Source: Marthasterias glacialis | Taxonomy: Eukaryota > Echinodermata > Asteroidea > Forcipulatida > Asteriidae | Assembly (NCBI GenBank): GCA_911728455.2 | Contig: OU452226.1 | Coordinates: 11,321,498 to 11,385,497, forward strand | Length of the DNA stretch: 64,000 bases | Direction of reading: 5' to 3' | Shown: piece by piece, positions 46,648-58,807 of the stretch | Layout of the letters: every line of letters starts with the position of its first letter | How positions within the stretch are numbered: position 1 is the first letter of the stretch | Notes under the pieces: model-generated | What the model saw: the letters and a program-made list of their open reading frames with translations, nothing else | What the model was told of the DNA's origin: nothing | The model's database searches: none | Made by a program: the position numbers and the translations under genes

Positions 46648-49600
46648 ATGGCTGCTCGCATTGTGATGTGCGAACCAACTGAACTGTATAACATCCTCCA
46701 GCAAGCTACATCATATCCATGTCTCAGTGATCCCAACTACCTGCTATTGCTTGGTGAGTCAGTCCAATCAGGAGCTATTTCTGACATACAGTAACCTTGT
46801 TGAAGTTGATACAACACACTCCAAATTTTGTTTTCTTTAGCGACTACCACAATCTCTACCTGCAATTCTGCTCAATAGACCTATCATTAAGTGTTGACCA
46901 ATCACAGCCTTGGCTTCGCCACTAAAAGTCTGACAAAAGTCCGACACTGAAAAAAAAAGAAAAATGTAAGCGTGTGCGCGTACTTATAGCGTGCAAGTTC
47001 ATGTCATGCAGTGTGGCATTGAAGAGATGCACATTGTGCTGCCCTGTAGTACAGTGGTGATGTAGCTGATACGTGATTGGTCAATATGTTTAGGGGCGGG
47101 GCTTAATGGATCAATCTATTTGGGAAGTTTGGATTATGCATTTTTCCCATTAAATGAATATTTATGTTTTGTCAACAGATGCCAGGCAAACAAATGAATA
47201 CAATGAGAGCCATATCATCACATCAAAGAAAGCTCCACAGGTAATTTCCCCCTTGTCTCCGCAGTGGTATGTTGTGGCCGAGCGGTCAAGCGCACTGGAC
47301 TCAAGCTCTGGTGTTCTGATCAGCAGAGTGTGGCAGGGTTCGCCCTTAACACTAGCCCGGCGTACATTGTCTAGTAAAAACTGCTATGGGCTAGTAAACA
47401 CCACTTCTCAACTTGCCCTGTGGGCCACTAAAAACTGTGCAACTTGCTTGTTTATAATGCTCATACTTTTTCCTTTTCAGATGTGAATAATACACTTTAG
47501 AAATGTGTGAATTTATTTTTGAGTGTGTGAGTGTTAGTTCATTTGACCGTTAAACTGGTTGTGATCGCTACCATTAGTATCAGAAAGATACATTTATGAT
47601 AATTTAAAATTTGGGCAACTAAAACTTCCTGGGGGCAAGTAAAATGCACAGTTTACTAGCCCCTTGGGCTACTTTACAAAAAGCTTAAGCTTTTTACTGA
47701 CTCTTTTTTAACATTATAATTTCCTCTTTTTATGCAACGATCTCTTGTTTTTCCACTTGTAATGTCGCAGTCTCCTTCAGGGGAATTTCTCGTTCCGTAT
47801 GATGGTGAACTGGAGTGCAAGATGCATGTTGTAGTGTTGGACAGCAAGACACACAGCTTAAAAGATCAAGGTAGAGAAATGATTTCTGTATTGACCTATT
47901 AGTCGTCTCATCCATTCCAACTCCTCCAGCAATAGTTGTAACTTTCCACACTATAAGTGTCAAGATTGTAGACACTTATCATACAGTGGCCTTGTATGCC
48001 ACATTCACTGTGTACAGTAATATTAAGTTCTACGAAAGATAGCTGGACTATACTTCCATCGAGGCTGTTTTGTTACACAATTTTGAATGGAGAGAAAATG
48101 AGATGGCTGAAATCATGACAGAGCTTGTTTCGGACAATACGCTCTACAAACAAAATGCTCCTCATCATTCCGCGTTCTAAACACATTTGGGGAGACCGTT
48201 CCTTTTCACATGCTGGACCATCTCTCTGGAAGACAACCTCAGACAAGCAGACACTCTCTCCAGCTTCAAAAATAATTTGAAAAATCACTTGTTTAGTCTA
48301 GGCTTTAATTACCGTCTTTAGCAGAGTTTCTTTGTGTGTCAGGAGTGTAAGTTTTTGACGGACATAAAAACTACAAAATGTCAATCGTAATAATTTTCAT
48401 TATCCCTTAAGATGCACACCCTGGTTTTTTTTCAGTGTTTGAAAATTTCACTTGTTGCGTGTATACTCCTACAATAAACATGTTTACATGTACCATCATA
48501 AAGCCATTTTCCAATACTTGCATTGCTGCACAAAGTTGAAACTCCTTACCGGATATCTTCTCCAGAAGACAATCAGAGCATACTAATTAAAACGTCCAAA
48601 ACAAACAAGATCTTGTCACAGCCGCGGAACTCAAAAGAGATATTTATCACATGGTGTTTCCTCATGTTTGTCTTTACTGGGATTTGAAACTTTGCTGGAA
48701 ATACAATCTCAAAAATATGTTAATGGCATCAGGTTTTGACCCTTTCAGTGTCTTTCTCAAAGGCTTAATGAAATACAATCTCATAAGGTTTGTAGTAACA
48801 ATACGTACAATTCAGTAACATTATGTACACTGCGTTACAGCAAACGTTGCTAGGAAGTTTAACTTTTTAAAATTCACTTAATTATCTCTCCAGAGTCAGC
48901 TGTGGCTTGTGCCCAAGTCATGTCAGAAATGGGCAGTAGGAACCCTGTCAAAATCCTCCGAGGGGGTTATGAAGAGTTCTCCGCCCTCTATCCGTTTCTC
49001 CGAACCCAGAAGATCATCTACATGCCGAGGGAGCTGGATGAGCTGGTGCCATACCCTGTGGAGGTCCTACCAGGGCGGTTGTATTTAGGGGATTATCAGC
49101 AGTCATGCAGGACTTCTGTGAGGAAAGAACTAAAGATCAAGGCAGTGGTGTGCCTGACGACTGAAGCCAATGAACTGTAAGGATAAGTTACTCTGAAAGG
49201 TTATGTTGTGTGTAATTAATAACATGTAATCCAGTCATTACAAGCTTTTCAAAAAGTAAACAACATAATTTTTAAAATGGCACAAAATGATTACTAGAAC
49301 ACTGTACCCCCTCAAAAATGTTTTGATTTGGCATAGCATGCTTAATATCCAATGGATTAACAACATAACGATTAAGGATTTGGGAGGTCCATAAGTCCTA
49401 AAGATGCTGACCATACAAATTCCTTCAGCAAAAATGTGTGAGTTAGAAGAAACTAGTTACCGAATGAAAATGTTACGTTGATTGTTTTGTTTGATTCTGT
49501 TGGACTAAGGACTACACTAGTAAAGTTTTAGTAAAATCTTCAAGAGGGATCAGGCATACATGTACCAGCATAATCAATCTGGGTGATGTAAGAAAGGGTC

Positions 49601-50635
49601 TTAGTAAAACATTCTGGCGAGATCATTTAGTTTCAGTCACATATTGATTTGTGTGAATGAGGGTTGCCTGCATTAGTAACCACTTAGAAGACTTCTTTAA
49701 TTTCCTCCAGAGCCAGTGAGCTGAGCAGCGACCAGCTTCTTCATATTCCAGTCTCAGATGATGAAGATGGTGACTTGGACCCACACTTGAACCCAGCATG
49801 CCAATTTTTAGGTAAACAGAGCTAAGGCAGTCCAGCATTTGTGTGGTCTATCCTCTTCATGGCTTGTATCACCAAGAACAGTAACTTAAATGAACATTCA
49901 TAAATACCCCCAGACAGTTTATCGATTTTGATTGGTCGAGAGCATGTCACATGGGGGTGTTTAAATGGCTGATAAAGACATGATAAATACATTAAATGCA
50001 TTTACTCTAAGGTTACAACAGTTTTCTTTATGAATGCTTTTCGTTTTCACCTTCCAAAGCAAGTTCAACATCTTGTGGCAACAACAAGAGAATTCAGAGT
50101 TGTTTTTAATCACGTACTATTTTTTAGAAAAAGCGAGAGTCAATATTTGCATTTTAATAGAAAAATTATTTAACTTTTTTTTCTTTTTTCTCCACTTTGT
50201 TTAAGGTAAGGTCATCGGAGCAGACCAAGCTGCTTTGGTATGTAGCGACCATGGGCTCAGTCGAAGTGTGAGCGTGGTGTTAGCCTACCTCATGGTTTTC
50301 TACAAGTGGTCACTGAAGGTAAAAGTTTCATATTTTTCTCTCACACATTACAAAGTAAACAACATTCAAGCATGATTCTTTATTCTTTTTAGGCCAGTTC
50401 AATTTTGAGACGAACAAGAATGTGAACCGTAACATTCCACAAAACCTGGCCATCACAGCATTACTGAATGTTTTTTAACTATTAAAATTTTTGATATTTA
50501 CAGGAGGCTCATAAACACCTGCTGGATTGCAAGAGCAATATCCGGCCTCATCGATCATTTGTACATCAGCTCTCCAAATGGGAGAAGACTGTATTTGGCG
50601 AAACGCTCACTGATGTTAGTGATCCCAACTTCTAA
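46648..50635 (+). CDS. STYXL1: STYXL1 / MK-STYX, rhodanese + pseudophosphatase, 298 aa
   Basis: Exons 46648-46753, 47179-47240, 47771-47870, 48894-49176, 49711-49811, 50206-50318, 50504-50635; all joins are in phase. The N-terminal part ([21 protein letters not shown]) is the rhodanese/CH2 domain. It continues to [10 protein letters not shown] and [15 protein letters not shown], all close to human MK-STYX. The C-terminal part is a dual-specificity phosphatase fold, but the signature reads [10 protein letters not shown]. Ser231 stands where the catalytic Cys should be and Cys230 where the His should be, so it is a pseudophosphatase. Human MK-STYX also has Ser there (FSTQGISRS). The family is known for binding G3BP1 and PTPMT1. 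The exon is open upstream of the ATG to the acceptor at 46604, so an earlier start in another exon is possible. Human length is 313 aa. Confidence 0.93.
46874..47120. repeat. MITE of the TAGACC/ATCCATTAAG family, in STYXL1 intron 1
   Basis: The left end AATAGACCTATCATTAAGTG and right end GGGGCTTAATGGATCAATCT(ATT) are inverted relatives. Other members are at 52650-53549 and 54979-55113. Confidence 0.7.
47268..47345 (+). mobile_element. tRNA-like SINE head fragment
   Basis: Reads GTGGCCGAGCGGTCAAGCGC then ACTGGACTCAAGCTCTGGTG, the tRNA-Ser/Leu-like head also seen in the SINE at 10895-11290. It is cut before the body. Downstream (47370-47670) are repeated GGGCTAGTAAA / GGGCAAGTAAA words. Confidence 0.6.
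48090..48345 (+). mobile_element. LINE ORF2 C-terminal remnant in STYXL1 intron 3
   Basis: With one frameshift the sequence reads [15 protein letters not shown]… and then [17 protein letters not shown], the same C-terminal tail type as the LINE remnant at 780-1045. The reading frame is broken and the rest is absent. Confidence 0.65.
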
Positions 50636-52649
50636 ACTGACCTTCAGCATTAAAGTAAATAACTTCAGGCCTGTATGCTTTGTTCTTGAAAGGGCAAGGG
50701 CACCAAGACATTTTCTCTATGGTAAAGGGCACCTCTATGAGGAAATTGTAAATTTCTGTAAGAATGTTTCAAGGGCACCAAGGCAATGACCAGGGGCAAC
50801 GGAAGCAATTGCCTCCGTGAAGTATCAGGCCATTAACTTACATCATGCCCTATGGCGAAGGTACACCATCATGATCAACCTTGGGGTGTATTTTCACAAC
50901 AGTATCTTAAAGTTTTTGGTTTGTGGGCTTACCCTCCTACAGTACTCTGGGTAATATTTTCCAGCGAGTTGACCAACAATTTGAAACCATTCCACTGCAT
51001 AGGTTTTGTATGGTGGCACAACTGTGCACAAAGTAACAGTGTACGTGTGTAAATTCATTCACCACCTGATATATCTGAAGGCTGGCATAGTTTGTCTACC
51101 ATTGAAAACCACAGTGGATGATATCTAATGGTCGGTTTGCAGGAGGGTTTAAAATATTAGTGTGCAAGGCCAATGAACTGAAACAGCTTTTTGATACAAG
51201 TGCCCAAACACACCCTGATTGAAACAGTGTATTGACCCCTTGCACCAATGCCATGCGGCTACGGTCTGCCCACTCGCCATTTTGGAGTCAAATTGCACGT
51301 ACAAATTACAGTAACTGTGTAAATGCTGCCTCGCCTAAAATGCGCACTACACTGTAGTCCTTTCTCTATGCACAGGGACATTGACTCCATAATGGCACAA
51401 CCAAGATTATTGTGATGATGACATCCATGAATTGGGTCAATATATTATTACTGTAGGATAATGACTTAAGTAAATTTGAAACAATCTCTCATAAGACATA
51501 ACTGGTCTCAGAGCCATTATGTCTTGTAAGTAGATAGAAACATACTGTGTACCCACAAATTATAAATTTGTACTGGTGGCACAGTATGATTGAATTTTTA
51601 CTGTATCAACACTGACCCTCTTCATCAACTTCCTGCTGAAAAAATGTACAGGCTATGAAGTCATACAATAGACCCTTCTTGACGTCGCTATTTTATTGCT
51701 CGCCATGTTGGAGTACTTGCACATCACACGCACACGTTACCATAACTTCAAGAACGTGTGCTACGAAACGCAACACTGGATGACACTACGCGTATGTATC
51801 GTATATGTGCGTATCACTCCAGCATGGCAGACCTCCCACACTGCTATACACCAATCTGAGCAGCGCTCGTTTATGGTGTTTAACACCACCGCAGCTAGGG
51901 CCACCACACGTGCGTGACACGACAATAGCATGTCCGCGTGCATATGCACCAATCAGCATAGAGGATTCACAGTGTGTGTGCGTCAACGTGCGACGGCCAT
52001 TGTTGCGGTGGTGTAAACGCCCATGAACAAGCTGCTCGGATTAGTCTATAGAAATGTCAAGTCAGTTAGAAGGGTCTTTGATGATGTAAACCTTAAAGTT
52101 GTAACTGTGTCATGTATCTAGATTCTTATTTATTTGATTGCAGGTGAAACCTTACTAAACTGTGATGCATTTATTACCCTAGATTGAACATTTCAGTGAA
52201 GACTTCAGTGGATTTCTTTTCTTTTTACAAAATATCCAGATAAATAATTTATTTCTTGCAGAAACGTAATATTTCAGTGAGTATTCCATGTCGTACATTT
52301 AGTAAACCAACATGAAGCTGTACATATTATGCTTTATCAAGAACGTGTTCATACACTACTTCGTAAAAACAATTACACTAATATTCAAAATTGTTTGTAT
52401 AAAAATATCATTATGGGCAACAATGAAACTGTAATCACTTGTAAGATATTATGAGTTTAAAATAAACCCATTGTATAAATTTGAAGTGAATTCAAATGTG
52501 TGTTTTTTAAAACAAGTATTCCAAAAGTTGTTTGACTGTTTTGCAGAGGGGAAAAAATGAAGAAGTGGGATGTGGCTTAGTGGGATGATTTTGTGAAGTG
52601 GAAACTGGTTTGTTTAATCAGCTGCAATAAAATTACAGTAAAGTTCTTA
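50636..52649. other. STYXL1 3' flank
   Basis: No second gene seen. AATAAA occurs at about 52458-52463. A TIR-type element lies at 51669-52077. Confidence 0.5.
51669..52077. repeat. TIR element, AGACCCTTCTTGAC ends
   Basis: Left AATAGACCCTTCTTGACGTC and right GTCAAGTCAGTTAGAAGGGT(CT) are inverted copies. The inside is G+C-richer with no conserved frame. Confidence 0.6.
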
Positions 52650-53549
52650 ATAGACCAATCCATTAACCTGTTGCACTGGCTGATGTGTATCCACGAAACA
52701 AATTTTGTGCCAGCAAATGGGCGACTTTGAACACGCCAATGTAGAAAATTGGAATACTGGAAGAAAGGTCGCCCAGACATTCCAATGCTGAGTGCGCAAA
52801 GTGTGCACACGTCGTCTAATGCTTTGTTTTACCCACACAAAGACAAAACATGGTCTTGAACATTTCGCGTGATTTTTAGCTATTGTGCAGTGGTTTTTGT
52901 GTAATCCCCAAATCCAGACCTTTGTCCTTTTGTTACAAGAAGAGGATTAGGAGGCATCCAGAGGCTTCCTTCATTGTTTATTCATTGTATTTCGACTCAA
53001 TGGAGGTTAGTCAGAGTGAACCGGGAATCCAGCCATGGTTCCAGGTTTAGTCCCAATCCTATGCCGTAGCTCACAGCCAAAGTTTTGCAATTCACAGTGC
53101 ATGAATTAGACATTTTCTCAGTAGAGGAAACAAAAATCACGGTGCAATAAAGAGAATCTTTGTTCTCTTGGCTTTGTCAAGTCAAGGTTTCTTTGTGCCA
53201 GCGGTACTCCTATTCCAGCAATGACGAGAAAATAATCCCGCAGGATGGGAACAAAATTGAAGAATCCAGGTGGTAACTGGTTAAGTCCCACACCCCCTAG
53301 CAACTAAGCAGCAACTGTCTAACAACAGCTCATATGGATAACACATACCACATACCACACATGCATCTTGCTTTGCCCAGTGCCACACACAGAAGATATG
53401 ACAATCCAGATGGCGGAAAGTTATTAACATTTTGTCATGGGATTTAAAGATGTAAGCCCTTTTCTTTCTTTTTAAACTTTTGAGTGTGTGTTCACTGTTG
53501 TGATAGGTCAATGAATTAAGGGGCAGTGGCTAAAATGGATTGGTCTATT
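52650..53549. repeat. About 900-bp element with AATAGACCAATCCATT ends
   Basis: Left AATAGACCAATCCATT and right AATGGATTGGTCTATT are exact inverted copies. The internal part (52690-53275) matches 39490-40095 in reverse complement. No transposase frame is visible, so it is a non-autonomous element. Confidence 0.75.
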
Positions 53550-54320
53550 GTTAGAACTTTGCTTTTTGCTTAAATCAACAGGTAAGCTTTCTACTAAAAC
53601 CTACGATTTGAGAAAAACATGCACTGAACAGTTAAATAAATTTTGTTGAGTAAATATATTAAGTTTTGACTTTGCATAAAGGCCATACAAATCGTCACCG
53701 ACGCCATTAACTGACACATATGAAGATACCAGTAAAAACTAGCGAACGAAGAAAACAGCATCTAAAGCTGAATGCTTTTTAACTAAACCACTACCCTTTA
53801 AAATTTCAGAGAGTTTTCAACTGGTTTATAGACTCTTGATGCCAGAACTTTGCTTTTGACCGCTTTACATCCTAAATTAATAAGCAATAAAGGAAGGTAT
53901 GTGTCAGTTTGTGAAACCCCAAAACATGCAAAATATGCAAAGTGACACCCTAAATGCAAAGTATGACAACATAAACACACAAGGTTTGTGTCAATTCATG
54001 CAATTGTTTTGTTCACATTTGAGTATGGTCCGCGCCATGCATTACAATGGTAAATGGAACCTTTGTGTCAGTTTGTAAAAACAAAAATGTTCACTTTCGT
54101 ACAAAGGTTACCATACATTATTATCAGAATAAAAAAAAAATAAAAAAACGCTAACTTCATGAAACTATAGGCCTTGACGAATATTGTATAATCATGTAAA
54201 AAACTGAAAAAAATGAGACTGATGGTTTTGTACACAAGGTGTCAGTTCAGGGCGTCAGTGACGAAATACTCTATTGTGACTTACGCTAATTTTGTGGTCA
54301 CAGGAACAATACGAATGAAT
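53550..54320. other. ALKBH4 3' flank
   Basis: AT-rich; no gene or strong repeat recognised. Confidence 0.5.
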
Positions 54321-57300
54321 TCAGGTTACAACAGACCCAGTATACGTCCCTGCTACTGAAAGAACCTCCCTTCCCACTGCCTCCTCTGACCCACCATCTA
54401 AAAATGTCTGGGTCAGTTCCCGGAGTGTAATGGCAAGACGTCTGGCAGTTATTGCCCCTCTACATATTCCATGATTCCACTCATGTCTTGCAGCACCAGA
54501 TAAAACGAGCAGACTCCGCGGTGGGAGAGGTATTCTTACATTTAGGGTGGTTTGGGAGTCATGCTCAGCAGAGGTCGTTTTTGAGGTCGTAACTGGGGTC
54601 ATGTCCAGATAGGTTCCCGACAACAAGTTGATCGTTACTAATCTCTCTCCCCATAACCAGCTGTCGTCCTTGTGAGGATCAATAGAGGAACCTCTGTCTG
54701 GTCGGTAGTCAAGATTGCACTGTTCCACTGGGACAAAGTCGCCCAGACCATGGTGTGAGTTTATGCGACTGACAAAGGGTTGGATGAATGATGGCAGCCC
54801 TGTGAAACCACCCTTTTTCAGTTTTCTTCGTTTGAAATTAACCTTTGGTCCATAGTCCTGTGTGGAGAAAAAACAGAACAAGTTAATGAAAAAGTTAAGA
54901 TAATTCTTGGTTTTAACAAAAAGTATGTATAAATTGGTTTTAAAAGTTGCTCTAATTAAATCTTCCACAACATTAACAATAGACAGATCCATTAAGCCCC
55001 ATCCACTGTGCACGTGTGCCTAATGCACTAATGTGTTTGTCGGACTTTTGATTGCACAATCGCATCTGTAATTGGTCACTACAGCAAGGGTGGGGCTTAA
55101 TGGATTGGTCTATCTCAGCGAAAAAAGTCATTGTGCAAGTTTCAAACAACATTTCCACAACTTGTTTGTCAGTGACCAGTCATTAAAATCAACAAATATA
55201 CAGCCTTTTAATTTTAACGAAGAGCGCACTCAATCAGTGTTGGTCCACTTGCCAAATGCTAGTCAAAACATCTGGAGACCGGTCAAAATTCACTCCAAGT
55301 AGTCCGGCCGGATAGCTCAGTGTCAAAAAAGCTGGCGGACTAGTGAAATGACAAGCTAACTGGTCCTGCTGGCCAGTCACTGAATATGTATGAGCAGCAT
55401 ATGTATGAGGTAGAGTAATATGAAATATGGACAATTCAAAAAGCTGGCGGACTAGTGAAATGACAAGCTAACTGGTCCTGCTGGCCAGTCACTGAATATG
55501 TATGAGCAGCATATGTATGAGGTAGAGTAATATGAAATATGGACAATTCAAAAAGCTGGCGGACTAGTGAAATGACAAGCTAACTGGTCCTGCTGGCCAG
55601 TCACTGAATATGTATGAGCAGCATATGAATGAGGTAGAGTAATATGAAATATGGACAATTCAAAAAGCTGGCAGACTAGTGAAATGACAAGCTAACTGGT
55701 CCTGCTGGCCAGCACTGAATAAGTATGAGCAGCATGAATATGTATGAGGTAGAGTAATATGAAATAATGACCAGTGAAAAAATCTGGCAGACCGGTGAAA
55801 TGACAAGCTAACTGGTCCTGCTGGCCAGCACTGAATATGTAAGAGCAGCATGAATATGTATGAGGTAGAGTAATATGAAATACGGACCAGTGAAAAAATC
55901 TGGCAGACTAGTGAAATGACAAGCTAACTGGTCCTGCTGGCCAGTCACTGAAAACATTTAAGGGCAAACCCGGTCAAATCAAATCAATTTTTCTTATACC
56001 TGTTTCCATCGGCCAGATTGAGACAGTTTCCACGGTGACTCATCAATAATCTGGACAATGTCTGCCTCTTCTTCTTCAGAAACAAACTCAGGTATGAGAA
56101 TGACTCCTGGAAATTCAAGACTACTCTCCGAGTGCTCACAAGTCGATGGTGTTACGGATGGGTCGTTGAAACTTTGTGTCTGTTGACAGGCTCGTTTGCA
56201 TACCCAGCAGTAAATGTACAGCTTCTCCTGTTAAAAAACAAATAAAAAAACAAACACTTTGCTGAATCAATAATCTGACATTTTAATATTTTTTTACAGA
56301 TCAAATAATTTGTAGCAGAAGTAAAATGGCGATTTAAATGGCTGCATTTTGAGTGGTTTTAGTGGGCTAAAAAATCATCGATTTGAAGGACAGAAAGTGA
56401 TCGTAAGTACAATTAAATGCATTCTATTTCATCTTTGATATCTTGAGAAGCCAGTAGGCGATTTTCCAGCAATTTTGTTGAGTTTTTGTTGTAATTTTGG
56501 CCACTTTTTTAGAGTTGTTTTAAATCCTCTTCGCCATAACAGCTTTTCAAACCAACTTACACATACTTTTCTGGGGCGCTAGTACGACCGACAATGTCAA
56601 ATTTTTTTAAAAAGGAGTACAGACAGCGCCCAAGTTACTTGGCTCTAACGCGTAGCTATCTCTGGGCTCAATACTTTGTGTGCAAACGCCTGATGATATG
56701 TACTGTGTGATGGCACGTAGCGGGCTCCTGCTGACTGGCCATTGTGATATACATACACAACACCCCCACACCAACATCAAACATCAACATCTGGGACAGT
56801 ACTGAGTAAATGGCAGAAACCATTTTCTCAAACAAACCTTTGAAAAAATCTGTCAGATATAGAGGATGTACAGAGCGATTTTTCTCAAACTTGCAGGAAC
56901 AAAAGATCTATCCTTGAACATTATGTTCAAGGAAAAAAGTCACAGGATGAATGATACAAATTTTCAAATTATGTCGATATTTCTTCCCGTTTTACTAGGG
57001 TTGACATTTTGTAAAATTGTGTTATGACTTTCACATCTGGACACATTCAAAGCGCATTAAGCCCCGCCATAAATCAATGACAAATCTTCGCGAATATTTT
57101 TATGCATTTTTATATAAAACTAACTATTCTTAACAATAGAGGGCATGCACAGCCGTTTTGCTCCTGCAGTTAACTTACGGCCATTTTGACCTCAGTGAGG
57201 GCGCTGCTTGCACATATTTCTATATTTATATGGGACTCATGACGTCAGACGCATAATAACTTACAAGGTCTATTGGAATTACTCATATGTTTTCAGTGCT

Positions 57301-57614
57301 GACAGAGAAATCATTTTAACGGTAAAAATTGTTTACATTTTTTAAAACAATGGTGTCACCTCTTTTTAAAAACGATTGTACCCAAAAGAGAATAGTCGGC
57401 GTTTTTCTGGTCTGGGACCCAGACCCCCCCCCCCCCCCCGCCCTCATTGGAAATTGCAGTTGAGTAACAAAATATGTTGAAAGTATGAAAGTTTCTCGAA
57501 ACTTACACGTGTTGACCTTGATGTGACAGTACTTTGCGAAACACCATGTAGTTGTTCACATAACAAACAAGTTCTTATACCCTTACACCCACATTTCTCC
57601 CCACAATCCCCCAT
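54321..57614 (-). CDS. ALKBH4: ALKBH4, Fe(II)/2-oxoglutarate dioxygenase, 3 exons, 290 aa
   Basis: Exons 57614-57507, 56227-56000 and 54857-54321, all phase 0. ALKBH4 belongs to the AlkB family; the human protein is reported to demethylate actin (K84me1) and to act on DNA 6mA. The N-terminus has the family's Cys motif CGCKGIRTCLLCE (Cys8, 10, 16, 19). Exon 2 ends with the near-invariant WKLSQSGRWKQ, and exon 3 opens DYGPKVNF. The Fe ligands are His174-x-Asp176 (DPHKDD) and a distal His in ARHEWNH (His237 by alignment). Arginines in ARRLAITLRE bind 2-oxoglutarate. Human ALKBH4 is 302 aa, so this is full length. Cys43, Cys46 and Cys50 in exon 2 form an extra CxxCxxxC not seen in the human sequence as I recall it. 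A tandem array fills part of intron 2. The start faces LRWD1. Confidence 0.96.
54979..55113. repeat. 135-bp MITE, TAGAC..ATCCATTAAGCCCC ends
   Basis: Left ATAGACAGATCCATTAAGCC and right GGCTTAATGGATTGGTCTAT are inverted. Lies in ALKBH4 intron 2 and belongs with 46874-47120 and 52650-53549. Confidence 0.85.
55320..55965. repeat. Tandem array, 112-116-bp unit, six copies
   Basis: The word GCTGGCGGACTAGTG or its variant TCTGGCAGACxxGTG starts at 55331, 55443, 55555, 55667, 55783 and 55899. Spacing is 112 for the first units and 116 for the last two, which carry a small AGCATGA-type change. Each unit contains AACTGGTCCTGCTGGCCAG. Located in ALKBH4 intron 2, just downstream (in sense) of exon 2. 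Confidence 0.95.
57422..57439. repeat. C run (about 17-18 bases)
   Basis: Mononucleotide run in ALKBH4 intron 1, close to the exon 1 donor. Confidence 0.85.
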
Positions 57615-58807
57615 CTTCACAGATGTTTTGAGCAGAGCCGGTAGTCCAATACATGTAGCCCAAATACAAACGTCATTCCAAATTAACGTACGCGCCCAAT
57701 ATCCAACAATTGGGCTTGGACATCGCCCGATTATGGGATATCCTCAAAGAGGGCGCTATCTAAATTGTACAGCGCCCTCCTCCTTTTCTCTTTGTGACGG
57801 CGACGCGGCGGTCACAGGTTGGCTCGTATTTTTCAACGGATCGTCTCAAAAAAGTGTGTTTTTTTGCAAGATCGCGAAGTGTTAGCTTCTAAGAAAACAA
57901 GGAAACATTCGTTAATTTGTAAGTAATCTTTTCGGGAATAAAGCCTATGAATTTTAACAGTGGATGTTATCATGTCATGAGAGTGTCGATCGCGTCACTT
58001 TGCTCAATTTTGACCGACATTTTTTTCCAGGGGCGCGTCGCAACCAGTTACAATTTTTCACATATAAAATTGCAGTTTTTATATATATTTTTAATGAACT
58101 TTAATTTATTAAAAGAAACAATATTATACCTGATATTCTTGACGTGCGAAAAATTGACAAAAGTGAAGTGATCTTGGATGAATTTCAGGTTAAAGAGCCA
58201 TTCACTTGCCAAGGTCCAAAAATTATTTTTATTTTTATGATTTTTCCATCTCGTTTCCGTCTATAGAGGGCGCTATAAAAGTACATTTTGCATTTTGTTT
58301 TGGTTCATTCAAAACTTTTGCTGGGTAATTAATGGCAGAAAAAAATATTGTACTGGTACCTTGAAGATTACCCAGAAGTCTGAAACAGGTTTTCTTTAAA
58401 TCATTTTCAAATTAAAAAAAAAGACAATACATCTGTATTGCCTTTTGTCAAAAAGTTTGCAAAGAGTTTTTGAAAAACCCGAACAAGGCATAGGCCCATA
58501 TAGAAACGAAAACAAACTACAAATGAGTTAAAATGACAAGAGATCAAAGGTTTTGCGACATTTCCTAAATGAATTTTATTCAGATTTTAATTAACCCTAT
58601 CACTGTCAGTGTATCACTGTCAGATAATAACTATAGTATAACATAACTTTTTAGTTCAGTGCTCTAAATAAATGTTTTGGTTTGAAAATCGTACAATTAC
58701 GATGTGTGTGACATTCAATTATTTTCGCAAGAATCTCCTTGGACGTGGTTTCTTCAACTAAATCTTCTTTTTTTTATTTGCCTACAAATTGAATCCAGTA
58801 TAGAAAG
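57615..58807. promoter_or_regulatory. Head-to-head ALKBH4 / LRWD1 promoter region
   Basis: About 1.2 kb between divergent start codons. A CpG-richer core at 57740-57900 contains GAGGGCGCT/AGCGCCCTC inverted words (57749-57779) and GTGACGGCGACGCGGCG. A possible LRWD1 5' UTR intron ends at an acceptor-like …CCAG just before the start codon. No TATA box stands out. Confidence 0.4.
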
